Assembly (NCBI RefSeq): GCF_027943255.1
Contig: NC_072893.1
Span: forward strand, 134,353,784-134,417,783
Length of the DNA: 64,000 nt
DNA from: Anastrepha obliqua
Taxonomy: Eukaryota > Arthropoda > Insecta > Diptera > Tephritidae
Direction of reading: 5' to 3'
Shown here: in pieces, positions 41,501-55,188 of the stretch
How the letters are laid out: every line of letters begins with the position of its first letter
How positions within the stretch are numbered: position 1 is the first letter of the stretch
Program-made: the position numbers and the translations under genes
The notes under the pieces: model-generated
Told to the model about the DNA's origin: nothing
The model's database searches: none
Seen by the model: only the letters and a program-made list of their open reading frames with translations

Positions 41501-43659
41501 AGTCAGAGAGGCTTTTGTCTTACATTTTGTGATTGTTTTACATCCAATTTCCAACCGATTGCCAAAAAGTGTAGATGGTTGGAAAGTGGGCAGTCTTACC
41601 TAACGTACAATCAAAGCTTCAGCGAAATCAGAAAAAATTGAGGGAAGTATGGGACTCTTACCGCCAAATATGTTGAGGAAAATTCGAGTCAGAGAGGCTT
41701 TTGTCTGATATTTTGTGATTGTTGTACATCCAATTTCCAACCGATTGCCAAAAAGTGTAGATGGTTGGAAAGTGGAGAGTCTTACCTAACGTACAATGAA
41801 AGTTTTAGCGAAATCAGAGCAAAATTCAGGGAACTATGGGACTTTTACCGCCAAAAATGTTGAGGAAAATTCGAGTCAGAGAGGCTTTTGTCTGATATTT
41901 TGTGATTGGTTTACATCCAATTTCCAACCGATTGCCAAAAAGTGTACATTGTTGGAAAGTGGGGGTCTTACCTAACGTACAATGAAAGTTTCAGCGAAAT
42001 CTGAGCAAAGTTTTGGGACTTATGGAACTTTTACCGCCAAAAAAAGTTTCAGGAAAATTCGAGTCAGAGAGGATTTTGTCTTACATTTTGTGATTGTTTT
42101 ACATCCAATTTCCAACCGATTGCCAAAAAGTGTACATTGTTGGAAAGTGGGGAGTCTTTCCTAACGTACAATGAAAGTTTCAGCGAAATCAGAGCAAAAT
42201 TAAGGGAACTATGGGACTCTTACCGCCAAAAATGTTGAGGAAAATTCGAGTCAGAGAGGCTTTTGTCTTACATTTTGTGATTGTTTTACATCCAATTTCC
42301 AACCGATTGCCAAAAGGTGTACATTGTTGGAAAGTGGGGAGTCTTACCTAACGTACAATCAAAGTTTCAGCGAAATCAGAAAAAATTGAGGGAACTGTGG
42401 GACTCTTACCGCCAAATATGTTGAGGAAAATTCGAGTCAGAGAGGCTTTTGTCTTACATTTTGTGATTGTTTTACATCCAATTTCCAACCGATTGCCAAA
42501 AGGTGTACATTGTTGGAAAGTGGGGAGTCTTACCTAACGTACAATCAAAGTTTCAGCGAAATCAGAAAAAATTGAGGGAACTGTGGGACTCTTACCGCCA
42601 AATATGTTGAGGAAAATTCGAGTCAGAGAGGCTTTTGTCTGATATTTTGTGATTGGTTTACATCCAATTTCCAACCGATTGCCAAAAAGTGTACATGGTT
42701 GTAAAGAGTTGAGTCTTACCTAACGTACAATGAAAGTCTCTGCGAAATCAGAACAAAATTGAGGGAACTGTGGGACTCTTACCGCCAAAAATGTTGAGGA
42801 AAATTCGAGTCAGAGAGGCTTTTGTCTGATATTTTGTGATTGTTGTACATCCAATTTCCAACCGATTGTCAAAAAGTGTACATTGTTGGAAAGTGGGCAG
42901 TCTTACCTAACGTGCAATGAAAGTTCCAGCGAAATCAGAGCAAAATTAAGGGAACTATGGGACTCTTACCGCCAAAAATGTTGAGGAAAATTCGAGTCAG
43001 AGAGGCTTTTGTCTTACATTTTGTGATTGTTTTACGTCCAATTTCCAACCGATTGCCAAAAGGTGTACATTGTTGGAAAGTGGGGAGTCTTACCTAACGT
43101 ACAATCAAAGTTTTAGCGAAATCAGAAAAAATTGAGGGAACTGTGGGACTCTTACCGCCAAATATGTTGAGGAAAATTCGAGTCAGAGAGGCTTTTGTCT
43201 GATATTTTGTGATTGGTTTACATCCAATTTCCAACCGATTGCCAAAAAGTGTACATGGTTGGAAAGAGTTGAGTCTTACCTAACGTACAATGAAAGTCTC
43301 TGCGAAATCAGAACAAAAGTGAGGGAACTACGGGACTTTTCCCGCCAAAAAAAGTTTGAGGAAAATTCGAGCCAGAGAGGCTTTTGTCTTACATTTTGTG
43401 ATTGTTTTACATCCAATTTCCAACCGATTGCCAAAAAGTGTGGCAGTTTCAGCGAAATCAGAGCAAAATTGAGGGAACTATGGGACTGTTACCGCAAAAA
43501 ATGTTGAGATAAATTCGAGTCAGAGAGGCTTTTGTCTGATATTTTGTGATTGGTTTACATCCAATTTCCAACCGATTGCCAAAAGGTGTACATTGTTGGA
43601 AAGTGGGGAGTCTTACCTAACGTGCAATGAAAGTCTCAGCGAAATCAGAGCAAAATTGA
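38541..43659. repeat. 2204-bp offset tandem block
   Basis: About 38541-41455 matches 40745-43659 at 2204 bp, seen in landmark triplets 38851/41055/43259 and in 39778/41982. The 2204-bp period is the 2391-bp period of 31.5-36 kb minus one 187-bp monomer. Just upstream, 37612-38202 is repeated at 897 bp (38509-39099). Confidence 0.85.
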
Positions 43660-46652
43660 GGAAACTATGGGACTCTTACCGCCAAAAATGTTGAGGAAAA
43701 TTCGAGTCACAGAGGCTTTTGTCTGATATTTTGTGATTGTTGTACATCCAATTTCCAACCGATTGCCAAAAAGTGTAGATGGTTGGAAAGTGGGGAGTCT
43801 TACCTAACGTACAATGAAAGTTTCAGCGAAATCAGAGCAAAATTGAGGGAACTATGGGACTCTTACCGCCAAAAATGTTGAGGAAAATTCGAGTCAGAGA
43901 GGCTTTTGTCTTACATTTTGTGATTGTTTTACATCCAATTTCCAACCGATTGCCAAAAAGTGTAGATGGTTGGAAAGTGGGCAGTCTTACCTAACGTACA
44001 ATCAAAGCTTCAGCGAAATCAGAAAAAATTGAGGGAAGTATGGGACTCTTACCGCCAAATATGTTGAGGAAAATTCGAGTCAGAGAGGCTTTTGTCTGAT
44101 ATTTTGTGATTGTTGTACATCCAATTTCCAACCGATTGCCAAAAAGTGTAGATGGTTGGAAAGTGGAGAGTCTTACCTAACGTACAATGAAAGTTTTAGC
44201 GAAATCAGAGCAAAATTCAGGGAACTATGGGACTTTTACCGCCAAAAATGTTGAGGAAAATTCGAGTCAGAGAGGCTTTTGTCTGATATTTTGTGATTGG
44301 TTTACATCCAATTTCCAACCGATTGCCAAAAAGTGTACATTGTTGGAAAGTGGGGGTCTTACCTAACGTACAATGAAAGTTTCAGCGAAATCTGAGCAAA
44401 GTTTTGGGACTTATGGAACTTTTACCGCCAAAAAAAGTTTCAGGAAAATTCGAGTCAGAGAGGATTTTGTCTTACATTTTGTGATTGTTTTACATCCAAT
44501 TTCCAACCGATTGCCAAAAAGTGTACATTGTTGGAAAGTGGGGAGTCTTTCCTAACGTACAATGAAAGTTTCAGCGAAATCAGAGCAAAATTAAGGGAAC
44601 TATGGGACTCTTACCGCCAAAAATGTTGAGGAAAATTCGAGTCAGAGAGGCTTTTGTCTTACATTTTGTGATTGTTTTACATCCAATTTCCAACCGATTG
44701 CCAAAAGGTGTACATTGTTGGAAAGTGGGGAGTCTTACCTAACGTACAATCAAAGTTTCAGCGAAATCAGAAAAAATTGAGGGAACTGTGGGACTCTTAC
44801 CGCCAAATATGTTGAGGAAAATTCGAGTCAGAGAGGCTTTTGTCTGATATTTTGTGATTGGTTTACATCCAATTTCCAACCGATTGCCAAAAAGTGTACA
44901 TGGTTGTAAAGAGTTGAGTCTTACCTAACGTACAATGAAAGTCTCTGCGAAATCAGAACAAAATTGAGGGAACTGTGGGACTCTTACCGCCAAAAATGTT
45001 GAGGAAAATTCGAGTCAGAGAGGCTTTTGTCTGATATTTTGTGATTGTTGTACATCCAATTTCCAACCGATTGTCAAAAAGTGTACATTGTTGGAAAGTG
45101 GGCAGTCTTACCTAACGTGCAATGAAAGTTCCAGCGAAATCAGAGCAAAATTAAGGGAACTATGGGACTCTTACCGCCAAAAATGTTGAGGAAAATTCGA
45201 GTCAGAGAGGCTTTTGTCTTACATTTTGTGATTGTTTTACGTCCAATTTCCAACCGATTGCCAAAAGGTGTACATAATTGGAAAGTGAGGAGTCTTACCT
45301 AGCGTACAATGAAAGTCTCTGCGAAATCAGAACAAAATTGAGGGAACTGTGGGACTCTTACCGCCAAATATGTTGAGGAAAATTCGAGTCAGAGAGGCTT
45401 TTGTCTGATATTTTGTGATTGGTTTACATCCAATTTCCAACCGATTGCCAAAAAGTGTACATGGTTGAAAAGAGTTGAGTCTTACCTAACGTACAATCAA
45501 AGTTTTTGCGAAATCAGAAAAAATTGAGGGAACTGTGGGACTCTTACCGCCAAATATGTTGAGGAAAATTCGAGTCAGAGAGGCTTTTGTCTGATATTTT
45601 GTGATTGGTTTACATCCAATTTCCAACCGATTGTCAAAAAGTGTACATTGTTGGAAAGTGGGCAGTCTTACCTAACGTGCAATGAAAGTTTCAGCGAAAT
45701 CAGAGCAAAATTGAGGGAACTATGGGACTCTTACCGCCAAAAATGTTGAGGAAAATTCGAGTCAGAGAGGCTTTTGTCTTACATTTTGTGATTGTTTTAC
45801 ATCCAATTTCCAACCGATTGCCAAAAAGTGTAGATGGTTGGAAAGTGGTCAGTCTTTCCTAACGTACAATCAAAGCTTCAGCGAAATCAGAAAAAATTGA
45901 GGGAAGTATGGGACTCTTACCGCCAAATATGTTGAGGAAAATTCGAGTCAGAGAGGCTTCTGTCTGATATTTTGTGATTGTTGTACATCCAATTTCCAAC
46001 CGATTGCCAAAAAGTGTACATTGTTGGAAAGTGGAGAGTCTTACCTAACGTACAATGAAAGTTTCAGCGAAATCAGAGCAAAATTCAGGGAACTATGGGA
46101 CTTTTACCGCCAAAAATGTTGAGGAAAATTCGAGTCAGAGAGGCTTTTGTCTGATATTTTGTGATTGGTTTACATCCAATTTCCAACCGATTGCCAAAAA
46201 GTGTACATTGTTGGAAAGTGGGGGTCTTACCTAACGTACAATGAAAGTTTCAGCGAAATCTGAGCAAAGTTTTGGGACTTATGGAACTTTTACCGCCAAA
46301 AAAAGTTTCAGGAAAATTCGAGTCAGAGAGGCTTTTGTCTTACATTTTGTGATTGTTTTACATCCAATTTCCAACCGATTGCCAAAAAGTGTACATTGTT
46401 GGAAAGTGGGGAGTCTTTCCTAACGTACAATGAAAGTTTCAGCGAAATCAGAGCAAAATTAAGGGAACTATGGGACTCTTACCGCCAAAAATGTTGAGGA
46501 AAATTCGAGTCAGAGAGGCTTTTGTCTTACATTTTGTGATTGTTTTACATCCAATTTCCAACCGATTGCCAAAAGGTGTACATTGTTGGAAAGTGGGGAG
46601 TCTTACCTAACGTACAATCAAAGTTTTAGCGAAATCAGAAAAAATTGAGGGA
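41430..46652. repeat. 5.2-kb block duplicated at 9380 bp, copy 2
   Basis: This is the near-identical copy of 32050-37272. Beyond it the array continues with another partial copy at an offset of 1868 bp (44.8-46.2 kb matching 46.65-48.05 kb), marked by GAGGCTTCTGTC at 45957 and 47825. Confidence 0.87.
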
Positions 46653-48360
46653 ACTGTGGGACTCTTACCGCCAAATATGTTGAGGAAAATTCGAGTCAGA
46701 GAGGCTTTTGTCTGATATTTTGTGATTGGTTTACATCCAATTTCCAACCGATTGCCAAAAAGTGTACATGGTTGTAAAGAGTTGAGTCTTACCTAACGTA
46801 CAATGAAAGTCTCTGCGAAATCAGAACAAAATTGAGGGAACTGTGGGACTCTTACCGCCAAAAATGTTGAGGAAAATTCGAGTCAGAGAGGCTTTTGTCT
46901 GATATTTTGTGATTGTTGTACATCCAATTTCCAACCGATTGTCAAAAAGTGTACATTGTTGGAAAGTGGGCAGTCTTACCTAACGTGCAATGAAAGTTCC
47001 AGCGAAATCAGAGCAAAATTAAGGGAACTATGGGACTCTTACCGCCAAAAATGTTGAGGAAAATTCGAGTCAGAGAGGCTTTTGTCTTACATTTTGTGAT
47101 TGTTTTACGTCCAATTTCCAACCGATTGCCAAAAGGTGTACATAATTGGAAAGTGAGGAGTCTTACCTAGCGTACAATGAAAGTCTCTGCGAAATCAGAA
47201 CAAAATTGAGGGAACTGTGGGACTCTTACCGCCAAATATGTTGAGGAAAATTCGAGTCAGAGAGGCTTTTGTCTGATATTTTGTGATTGGTTTACATCCA
47301 ATTTCCAACCGATTGCCAAAAAGTGTACATGGTTGAAAAGAGTTGAGTCTTACCTAACGTACAATCAAAGTTTTTGCGAAATCAGAAAAAATTGAGGGAA
47401 CTGTGGGACTCTTACCGCCAAATATGTTGAGGAAAATTCGAGTCAGAGAGGCTTTTGTCTGATATTTTGTGATTGGTTTACATCCAATTTCCAACCGATT
47501 GTCAAAAAGTGTACATTGTTGGAAAGTGGGCAGTCTTACCTAACGTGCAATGAAAGTTTCAGCGAAATCAGAGCAAAATTGAGGGAACTATGGGACTCTT
47601 ACCGCCAAAAATGTTGAGGAAAATTCGAGTCAGAGAGGCTTTTGTCTTACATTTTGTGATTGTTTTACATCCAATTTCCAACCGATTGCCAAAAAGTGTA
47701 GATGGTTGGAAAGTGGTCAGTCTTACCTAACGTACAATCAAAGCTTCAGCGAAATCAGAAAAAATTGAGGGAAGTATGGGACTCTTACCGCCAAATATGT
47801 TGAGGAAAATTCGAGTCAGAGAGGCTTCTGTCTGATATTTTGTGATTGTTGTACATCCAATTTCCAACCGATTGCCAAAAAGTGTACATTGTTGGAAAGT
47901 GGAGAGTCTTACCTAACGTACAATGAAAGTTTCAGCGAAATCAGAGCAAAATTCAGGGAACTATGGGACTTTTACCGCCAAAAATGTTGAGGAAAATTCG
48001 AGTCAGAGAGGCTTTTGTCTGATATTTTGTGATTGGTTTACATCCAATTTCCAACCGATTGCCAAAAAGTGTACACTGTTGGAAAGTGGGGGTCTTACCT
48101 AACGTACAATGAAAGTTTCAGCGAAATCTGAGCAAAGTTTTGGGACTTATGGAACTTTTACCGCCAAAAAAATTTCAGGAAAATTCGAATCAGAGAGGCT
48201 TTTGTCTTACATTTTGTGATTGTTTTACATCCAATTTCCAACCGATTGCCAAAAAGTGTACATGGTTGGAAAGTGGGGAGTCTTTCCTAACGTACAATGA
48301 AAGTTTCAGCGAAATCAGAGCAAAATTGAGGGAACTATGGGACTCTTACCGCCAAAAATG

Positions 48361-51300
48361 TTGAGGAAAATTCGAGTCAGAGAGGCTTTTGTCTTACATT
48401 TTGTGATTGTTTTACATCCAATATCCAACCGATTGCCAAAAGGTGTACATTGTTGGAAAGTGGGGAGTCTTACCTAACGTACAATCAAAGTTTCAGCGAA
48501 ATCAGAAAAAATTGAGGGAACTATGGGACTCTTACCGCCAAATATGTTGAGGAAAATTCGAGTCAGAGAGGCTTTTGTCTGATATTTTGTGATTGTTGTA
48601 CATCCAATTTCCAACCGATTGCCAAAAAGTGTACATGGTTGGAAAGAATGGAGTCTTACCTAACGTACAATGAAAGTTTCAGCGAAATCAGAGCAAAATT
48701 AAGGGAACTATGGGACTCTTACCGCCAAAAATGTTGAGGAAAATTCGAGTCAGAGAGGCTTTTGTCTTACATTTTGTGATTGTTTTACATCCAATTTCCA
48801 CCCGATTGCCAAAGAGTGTACACTGTTAAAAAGTGGGGAGTCTTACCTAACGTACAATGAAAGTCTCAGCGAAATCTGAGCAAAATTAAGGGAACTATGG
48901 GACTCTTACCGCCAAAAATGTTGAGGAAAATTCGAGTCAGAGAGGCTTTTGTCTTACATTTTGTGATTGTTTTCATCCAATTTCCAACCGCTTGCCAAAA
49001 AGTGTACATTGTTGGAAAGTGGGGAGTCTTACCTAACGTACAATGAAAGTTTCAGCGAAATCTGAGCAAAGTTTTGGGACTTATGGGACTTTTACCGCCA
49101 AAAAAAGTTTCAGGAAAATTCGAGTCAGAGAGGCTTTTGTCTTAAATTTTGTGATTGTTTTACATCCAATTTCCAACCGATTGCCGAAAAGTGTAGATGG
49201 TTGGAAAGTGGGGAGTCTTACCTAACGTACAATGAAAGTCTCAGCGAAATCAGAGCAAAATTCAGGGAACTATGGGACTCTTACCGCCAAAAATGTTGAG
49301 GAAAATTCGAGTCAGAGAGGCTTTTGTCTTACATTTTGTGATTGTTTTACGTCCAATTTCCAACCGATTGCCAAAAGGTGTACATTGTTGGAAAGTGGGG
49401 AGTCTTACCTAACGTACAATCAAAGTTTTAGCGAAATCAGAAAAAATTGAGGGAACTGTGGGACTCTTACCGCCAAATATGTTGAGGAAAATTCGAGACA
49501 GAGAGGCTTTTGTCTGATATTTTGTGATTGGTTTACATCCAATTTCCAACCGATTGCCAAAAAGTGTACATGGTTGGAAAGAGTTGAGTCTTACCTAACG
49601 TACAATGAAAGTCTCTGCGAAATCAGAACAAAAGTGAGGGAACTACGGGACTTTTCCCGCCAAAAAAAGTTTGAGGAAAATTCGAGCCAGAGAGGCTTTT
49701 GTCTTACATTTTGTGATTGTTTTACATCCAATTTCCAGCCGATTGCCAAAAAGTGTGGCAGTTTCAGCGAAATCAGAGCAAAATTGAGGGAACTATGGGA
49801 CTGTTACCGCAAAAAATGTTGAGATAAATTCGAGTCAGAGAGGCTTTTGTCTGATACTTTGTGATTGGTTTACATCCAATTTCCAACCGATTGCCAAAAG
49901 GTGTACATTGTTGGAAAGTGGGGAGTCTTACCTAACGTGCAATGAAAGTCTCAGCGAAATCAGAGCAAAATTGAGGAAACTATGGGACTCTTACCGCCAA
50001 AAATGTTGAGGAAAATTCGAGTCACAGAGGCTTTTGTCTGATATTTTGTGATTGTTGTACATCCAATTTCCAACCGATTGCCAAAAAGTGTAGATGGTTG
50101 GAAAGTGGGCAGTCTTACCTAACGTACAATGAAAGTTTCAGCGAAATCAGAGCAAAATTGAGGGAACTATGGGACTCTTACCGCCAAAAATGTTGAGGAA
50201 AATTCGAGTCAGAGAGGCTTTTGTCTTACATTTTGTGATTGTTTTACATCCAATTTCCAACCGATTGCCAAAAAGTGTAGATGGTTGGAAAGTGGGCAGT
50301 CTTACCTAACGTACAATCGAAGCTTCAGCGAAATCAGAAAAAATTCAGGGAAGTATGGGACTCTTACCGCCAAATATGTTGAGGAAAATTCGAGTCAGAG
50401 AGGCTTTTGTCTGATATTTTGTGATTGTTGTACATCCAATTTCCAACCGATTGCCAAAAAGTGTACACTGTTGGAAAGTGGAGAGTCTTACCTAACGTAC
50501 AATGAAAGTTTCAGCGAAATCAGAGCAAAATTCAGGGAACTATGGGACTTTTACCGCCAAAAATGTTGAGGAAAATTCGAGTCAGAGAGGCTTTTGTCTG
50601 ATATTTTGTGATTGGTTTACATCCAATTTCCAACCGATTGCCAAAAAGTGTACACTGTTGGAAAGTGGGGGTCTTACCTAACGTACAATGAAAGTTTCAG
50701 CGAAATCTGAGCAAAGTTTTGGGACTTATGGAACTTTTACCGCCAAAAAAAGTTTCAGGAAAATTCGAGTCAGAGAGGCTTTTGTCTTACATTTTGTGAT
50801 TGTTTTACATCCAATTTCCAACCGATTGCCAAAAAGTGTACATGGTTGGAAAGTGGTGAGTCTTTCCTAACGTACAATGAAAGTTTCAGCGAAATCAGAG
50901 CAAAATTGAGGGAACTATGGGACTCTTACCGCCAAATATGTTGAGGCAAATTCGAGTCAGAGAGGCTTTTGTCTGATATTTTGTGATTGTTGTACATCCA
51001 ATTTCCAACCGATTGCCAAAAAGTGTAGATGGTTGGAAAGAATGGAGTCTTACCTAACGTACAATGGAAGTTTCAGCGAAATCAAAGCAAAATTGAGGGA
51101 ACTATGGGACTCTTACCGCCAAAAATGTTGAGGAAAATTCGAGTCAGAGAGGCTTTTGTCTGATATTTTGTGATTGGTTTACATCCAATTTCCAACCGAT
51201 TGCCAAAAAGTGTACATTGTTGGAAAGTGAGGAGTCTTACCTAACGTACAATGAAAGTCTCTGCGAAATCAGAACAAAATTGAGGGAACTATGGGACTTT

Positions 51301-53231
51301 TCCCACCAAAAAAAGTTTGAGGAAAATTCGAGTCAGAGAGGCTTTTGTCTTACATTTTGTGATTGTTTTACATCCAATTTCCAACCGATTGCCAAATAGT
51401 GTAGATGGTTGGAAAGTGGGCAGTCTTACCTAACGTACAATTAAAGCTTCAGCGAAATCAGAAAAAATTGAGGGAAGTATGGGACTCTTACCGCCAAATA
51501 TGTTGAGGAAAATTCGAGTCAGAGAGGCTTTTGTCTGATATTTTGTGATTGTTGTACATCCAATTTCCAACCGATTGCCAAAAAGTGTACATTGTTGGAA
51601 AGTGGAGAGTCTTACCTAACGTACAATGAAAGTTTCAGCGAAATCAGAGCAAAATTCAGGGAACTATGGGACTTTTACCGCCAAAAATGTTGAGGAAAAT
51701 TCGAGTCAGAGAGGCTTTTGTCTGATATTTTGTGATTGGTTTACATCCAATTTCCAACCGATTGCCAAAAAGAGTACATTGTTGGAAAGTGGGGGTCTTA
51801 CCTAACGTACAATGAAAGTTTCAGCGAAATCTGAGCAAAGTTTTGGGACTTATGGAACTTTTACCGCCAAAAAAAGTTTCAGGAAAATTCGAATCAGAGA
51901 GGCTTTTGTCTTACATTTTGTGATTGTTTTACATCCAATTTCCAACCGATTGCCAAAAAGTGTACATGGTTGGAAAGTGGGGAGTCTTTCCTAACGTACA
52001 ATGAAAGTTTCAGCGAAATCAGAGCAAAATTGAGGGAACTATGGGACTCTTACCGCCAAAAATGTTGAGGAAAATTCGAGTCAGATAGGCTTTTGTCTTA
52101 CATTTTGTGATTGTTTTACATCCAATATCCAACCGATTGCCAAAAGGTGTACATTGTTGGAAAGTGGGGAGTCTTACCTAACGTACAATCAAAGTTTCAG
52201 CGAAATCAGAAAAAATTGAGGGAACTATGGGACTCTTACCGCCAAATATGTTGAGGAAAATTCGAGTCAGAGAGGCTTTTGTCTGATATTTTGTGATTGT
52301 TGTACATCCAATTTCCAACCGATTGCCAAAAAGTGTACATGGTTGGAAAGAATGGAGTCTTACCTAACGTACAGTGAAAGTTTCAGCGAAATCAGAGCAA
52401 AATTGAGGGAACTATGGGACTCTTACCGCCAAAAATGTTGAGGAAAATTCGAGTCAGAGAGGCTTTTGTCTTACATTTTGTGATTGTTTTACATCCAATT
52501 TCCACCCGATTGCCAAAGAGTGTACACTGTTAAAAAGTGGGGAGTCTTACCTAACGTACAATGAAAGTCTCAGCGAAATCTGAGCAAAATTAAGGGAACT
52601 ATGGGACTCTTACCGCCAAAAATGTTGAGGAAAATTCGAGTCAGAGAGGCTTTTGTCTTACATTTTGTGATTGTTTTACATCCAATTTCCAACCGATTGC
52701 CAAAAAGTGTACATTGTTGGAAAGTGGGGAGTCTTACCTAACGTACAATGAAAGTTTCAGCGAAATCTGAGCAAAGTTTTGGGACTTATGGGACTTTTAC
52801 CGCCAAAAAAAGTTTCAGGAAAATTCGAGTCAGAGAGGCTTTTGTCTAAAATTTTGTGATTGTTTTACATCCAATTTCCAACCGATTGCCAAAAAGTGTA
52901 GATGGTTGGAAAGTGGGGAGTCTTACCTAACGTACAATGAAAGTCTCAGCGAAATCAGAGCAAAATTCAGGGAACTATGGGACTCTTACCGCCAAAAATG
53001 TTGAGGAAAATTCGAGTCAGAGAGGCTTTTGTCTTACATTTTGTGATTGTTTTACGTCCAATTTCCAACCGATTGCCAAAAGGTGTACATTGTTGGAAAG
53101 TGGGGAGTCTTACCTAACGTACAATCAAAGTTTTAGCGAAATCAGAAAAAATTGAGGGAACTGTGGGACTCTTACCGCCAAATATGTTGAGGAAAATTCG
53201 AGTCAGAGAGGCTTTTGTCTGATATTTTGTG
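48361..53231. repeat. Long-range duplicated satellite block, copy 2
   Basis: This is the copy of 26570-31440 and carries the same rare variants 21791 bp downstream. A few substitutions separate the two, for example GATACTTTG at 49855, CCGCTTGCC at 48989 and CACTGTTGG at 50466. It stops matching near 53233, where GATTGTTGT replaces GATTGGTTT. Confidence 0.88.
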
Positions 53232-55046
53232 ATTGTTGTACATCCAATTTCCAACCGATTGCCAAAAAGTGTACATTGTTGGAAAGTGGAGAGTCTTACC
53301 TAACGTACAATGAAAGTTTTAGCGAAATCAGAGCAAAATTCAGGGAACTATGGGACTTTTACCGCCAAAAATGTTGAGGAAAATTCGAGTCAGAGAGGCT
53401 TTTGTCTGATATTTTGTGATTGGTTTACATCCAATTTCCAACCGATTGCCAAAAGGTGTACATAATTGGAAAGTGAGGAGTCTTACCTAGCGTACAATGA
53501 AAGTCTCTGCGAAATCAGAACAAAATTGAGGGAACTGTGGGACTCTTACCGCCAAATATGTTGAGGAAAATTCGAGTCAGAGAGGCTTTTGTCTGATATT
53601 TTGTGATTGGTTTACATCCAATTTCCAACCGATTGCCAAAAAGTGTACATGGTTGAAAAGAGTTGAGTCTTACCTAACGTACAATGAAAGTTTCAGCGAA
53701 ATCAGAGCAAAATTGAGGGAACTATGGGACTCTTACCGCCAAAAATGTTGAGGAAAATTCGAGTCAGAGAGGCTTTTGTCTTACATTTTGTGATTGTTTT
53801 ACATCCAATTTCCAACCGATTGCCAAAAGGTGTACATTGTTGGAAAGTGGGGAGTCTTACCTAACGTACAATCAAAGTTTTAGCGAAATCAGAAAAAATT
53901 GAGGGAACTGTGGGACTCTTACCGCCAAATATGTTGAGGAAAATTCGAGTCAGAGAGGCTTTTGTCTGATATTTTGTGATTGGTTTACATCCAATTTCCA
54001 ACCGATTGCCAAAAAGTGTACATGGTTGTAAAGAGTTGAGTCTTACCTAACGTACAATGAAAGTCTCTGCGAAATCAGAGCAAAATTGAGGGAACTGTGG
54101 GACTCTTACCGCCAAATATGTTGAGGAAAATTCGAGTCAGAGAGGCTTTTGTCTGATATTTTGTGATTGTTGTACATCCAATTTCCAACCGATTGTCAAA
54201 AAGTGTACATTGTTGGAAAGTGGGCAGTCTTACCTAACGTGCAATGAAAGTCCCAGCGAAATCAGAGCAAAATTAAGGGAACTATGGGACTCTTACCGCC
54301 AAAAATGTTGAGGAAAATTCGAGTCAGAGAGGCTTTTGTCTGATATTTTGTGATTGGTTTACATCCAATTTCCAACCGATTGCCAAAAAGTGTACATGGT
54401 TGAAAAGAGTTGAGTCTTACCTAACGTACAATCAAAGTTTTTGCGAAATCAGAAAAAATTGAGGGAACTGTGGGACTCTTACCGCCAAAAATGTTGAGGA
54501 AAATTCGAGTCAGAGAGGCTTTTGTCTGATATTTTGTGATTGGTTTACATCCAATTTCCAACCGATTGTCAAAAAGTGTACATTGTTGGAAAGTGGGCAG
54601 TCTTACCTAACGTGCAATGAAAGTTTCAGCGAAATCAGAGCAAAATTGAGGGAACTATGGGACTCTTACCGCCAAAAATGTTGAGGAAAATTCGAGTCAG
54701 AGAGGCTTTTGTCTTACATTTTGTGATTGTTTTACATCCAATTTCCTACCGATTGCCAAAAAGTGTAGATGGTTGGAAAGTGGGGAGTCTTACCTAACGT
54801 ACAATGAAAGTTTCAGCGAAATCAGAGCAAAATTGAGGGAACTATGGGACTCTTACCGCCAAAAATGTTGAGGAAAATTCGAGTCAGAGAGGCTTTTGTC
54901 TTATATTTTGTGATTGTTTTACATCCAATTTCCAACCGATTGCCAAAAGGTGTACATTGTTGGAAAGTGGGGAGTCTTACCTAACGTACAATCAAAGCTT
55001 CAGCGAAATCAGAAAAAATTGAGGGAACTATGGGACTCTTACCGCC

Positions 55047-55051
55047 AAATA
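55047..55051. repeat. Possible target-site duplication, left (AAATA)
   Basis: The uninterrupted satellite reads CCAAATATGTTG. AAATA is present at 55047-55051 and again at 59213-59217, so the duplication is at most 5 bp. The (AATA)n tail makes the right boundary ambiguous, and no duplication at all is also possible. Confidence 0.45.
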
Positions 55052-55188
55052 ATGTGCAGCATTCGTCGCGATCGGACGTATATTTATTTACTCTCCATAC
55101 AATAAGCTATAATTAGTGATTTTAGTGACTTTTAATTAATATCGACAGTGCTCTAAGTAGCTGTAGCTGCTTAATTGTGTCTTTTGTT
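55051..55188 (+). promoter_or_regulatory. Retrotransposon 5' UTR / presumed internal promoter
   Basis: This 138-bp leader lies before the ORF1 ATG. Non-LTR elements must carry a promoter inside the transcribed 5' end. GGACGT at 55074-55079 (+24 to +29 from the first element base) fits the downstream promoter element consensus RGWYVT seen in Drosophila non-LTR elements, although the usual position is about +28. An ATG at 55052 opens a 17-codon reading frame ending at 55105; so close to the 5' end it is unlikely to be used. Confidence 0.45.

Larger units (their letters stand above)
1..55050. repeat. Tandem satellite array, ~187-bp monomers (left part)
   Basis: Head-to-tail monomers run through the whole interval with no other sequence between them. 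Measured between successive TTGAGG landmarks, spacings are mainly 186, 187 and 188 bp, for example 527, 713, 900, 1087, 1273, 1460, 1648 and 1835. Every monomer carries the blocks ATTCGAGTCAGAGAGGC, ATCCAATTTCCAACCGATTG, TTACCTAACGTACAAT, TCAGCGAAATC and GGGACTCTTACCGCC in the same order and orientation. Sub-types differ by diagnostic substitutions: TCTGATATTTTGTGATTG versus TCTTACATTTTGTGATTG, GCAAAATT versus GAAAAAATT, and GCCAAAAATG versus GCCAAATATG. The left edge is open, so the array continues outside the window. The short ORFs in it are repeated copies of the same few readings and show no sign of being genes. I do not recognise the family name. Confidence 0.97.

Noticed and set aside
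1..55050. CRISPR-like array
   Set aside because: Repeats are direct and 148-188 bp long with no unique spacers; the variation consists of point mutations within one monomer. This is eukaryotic satellite DNA.
55177..55179. GTG as ORF1 start
   Set aside because: Eukaryotic translation normally needs AUG. The first in-frame ATG is at 55189 and keeps the complete PHD finger.
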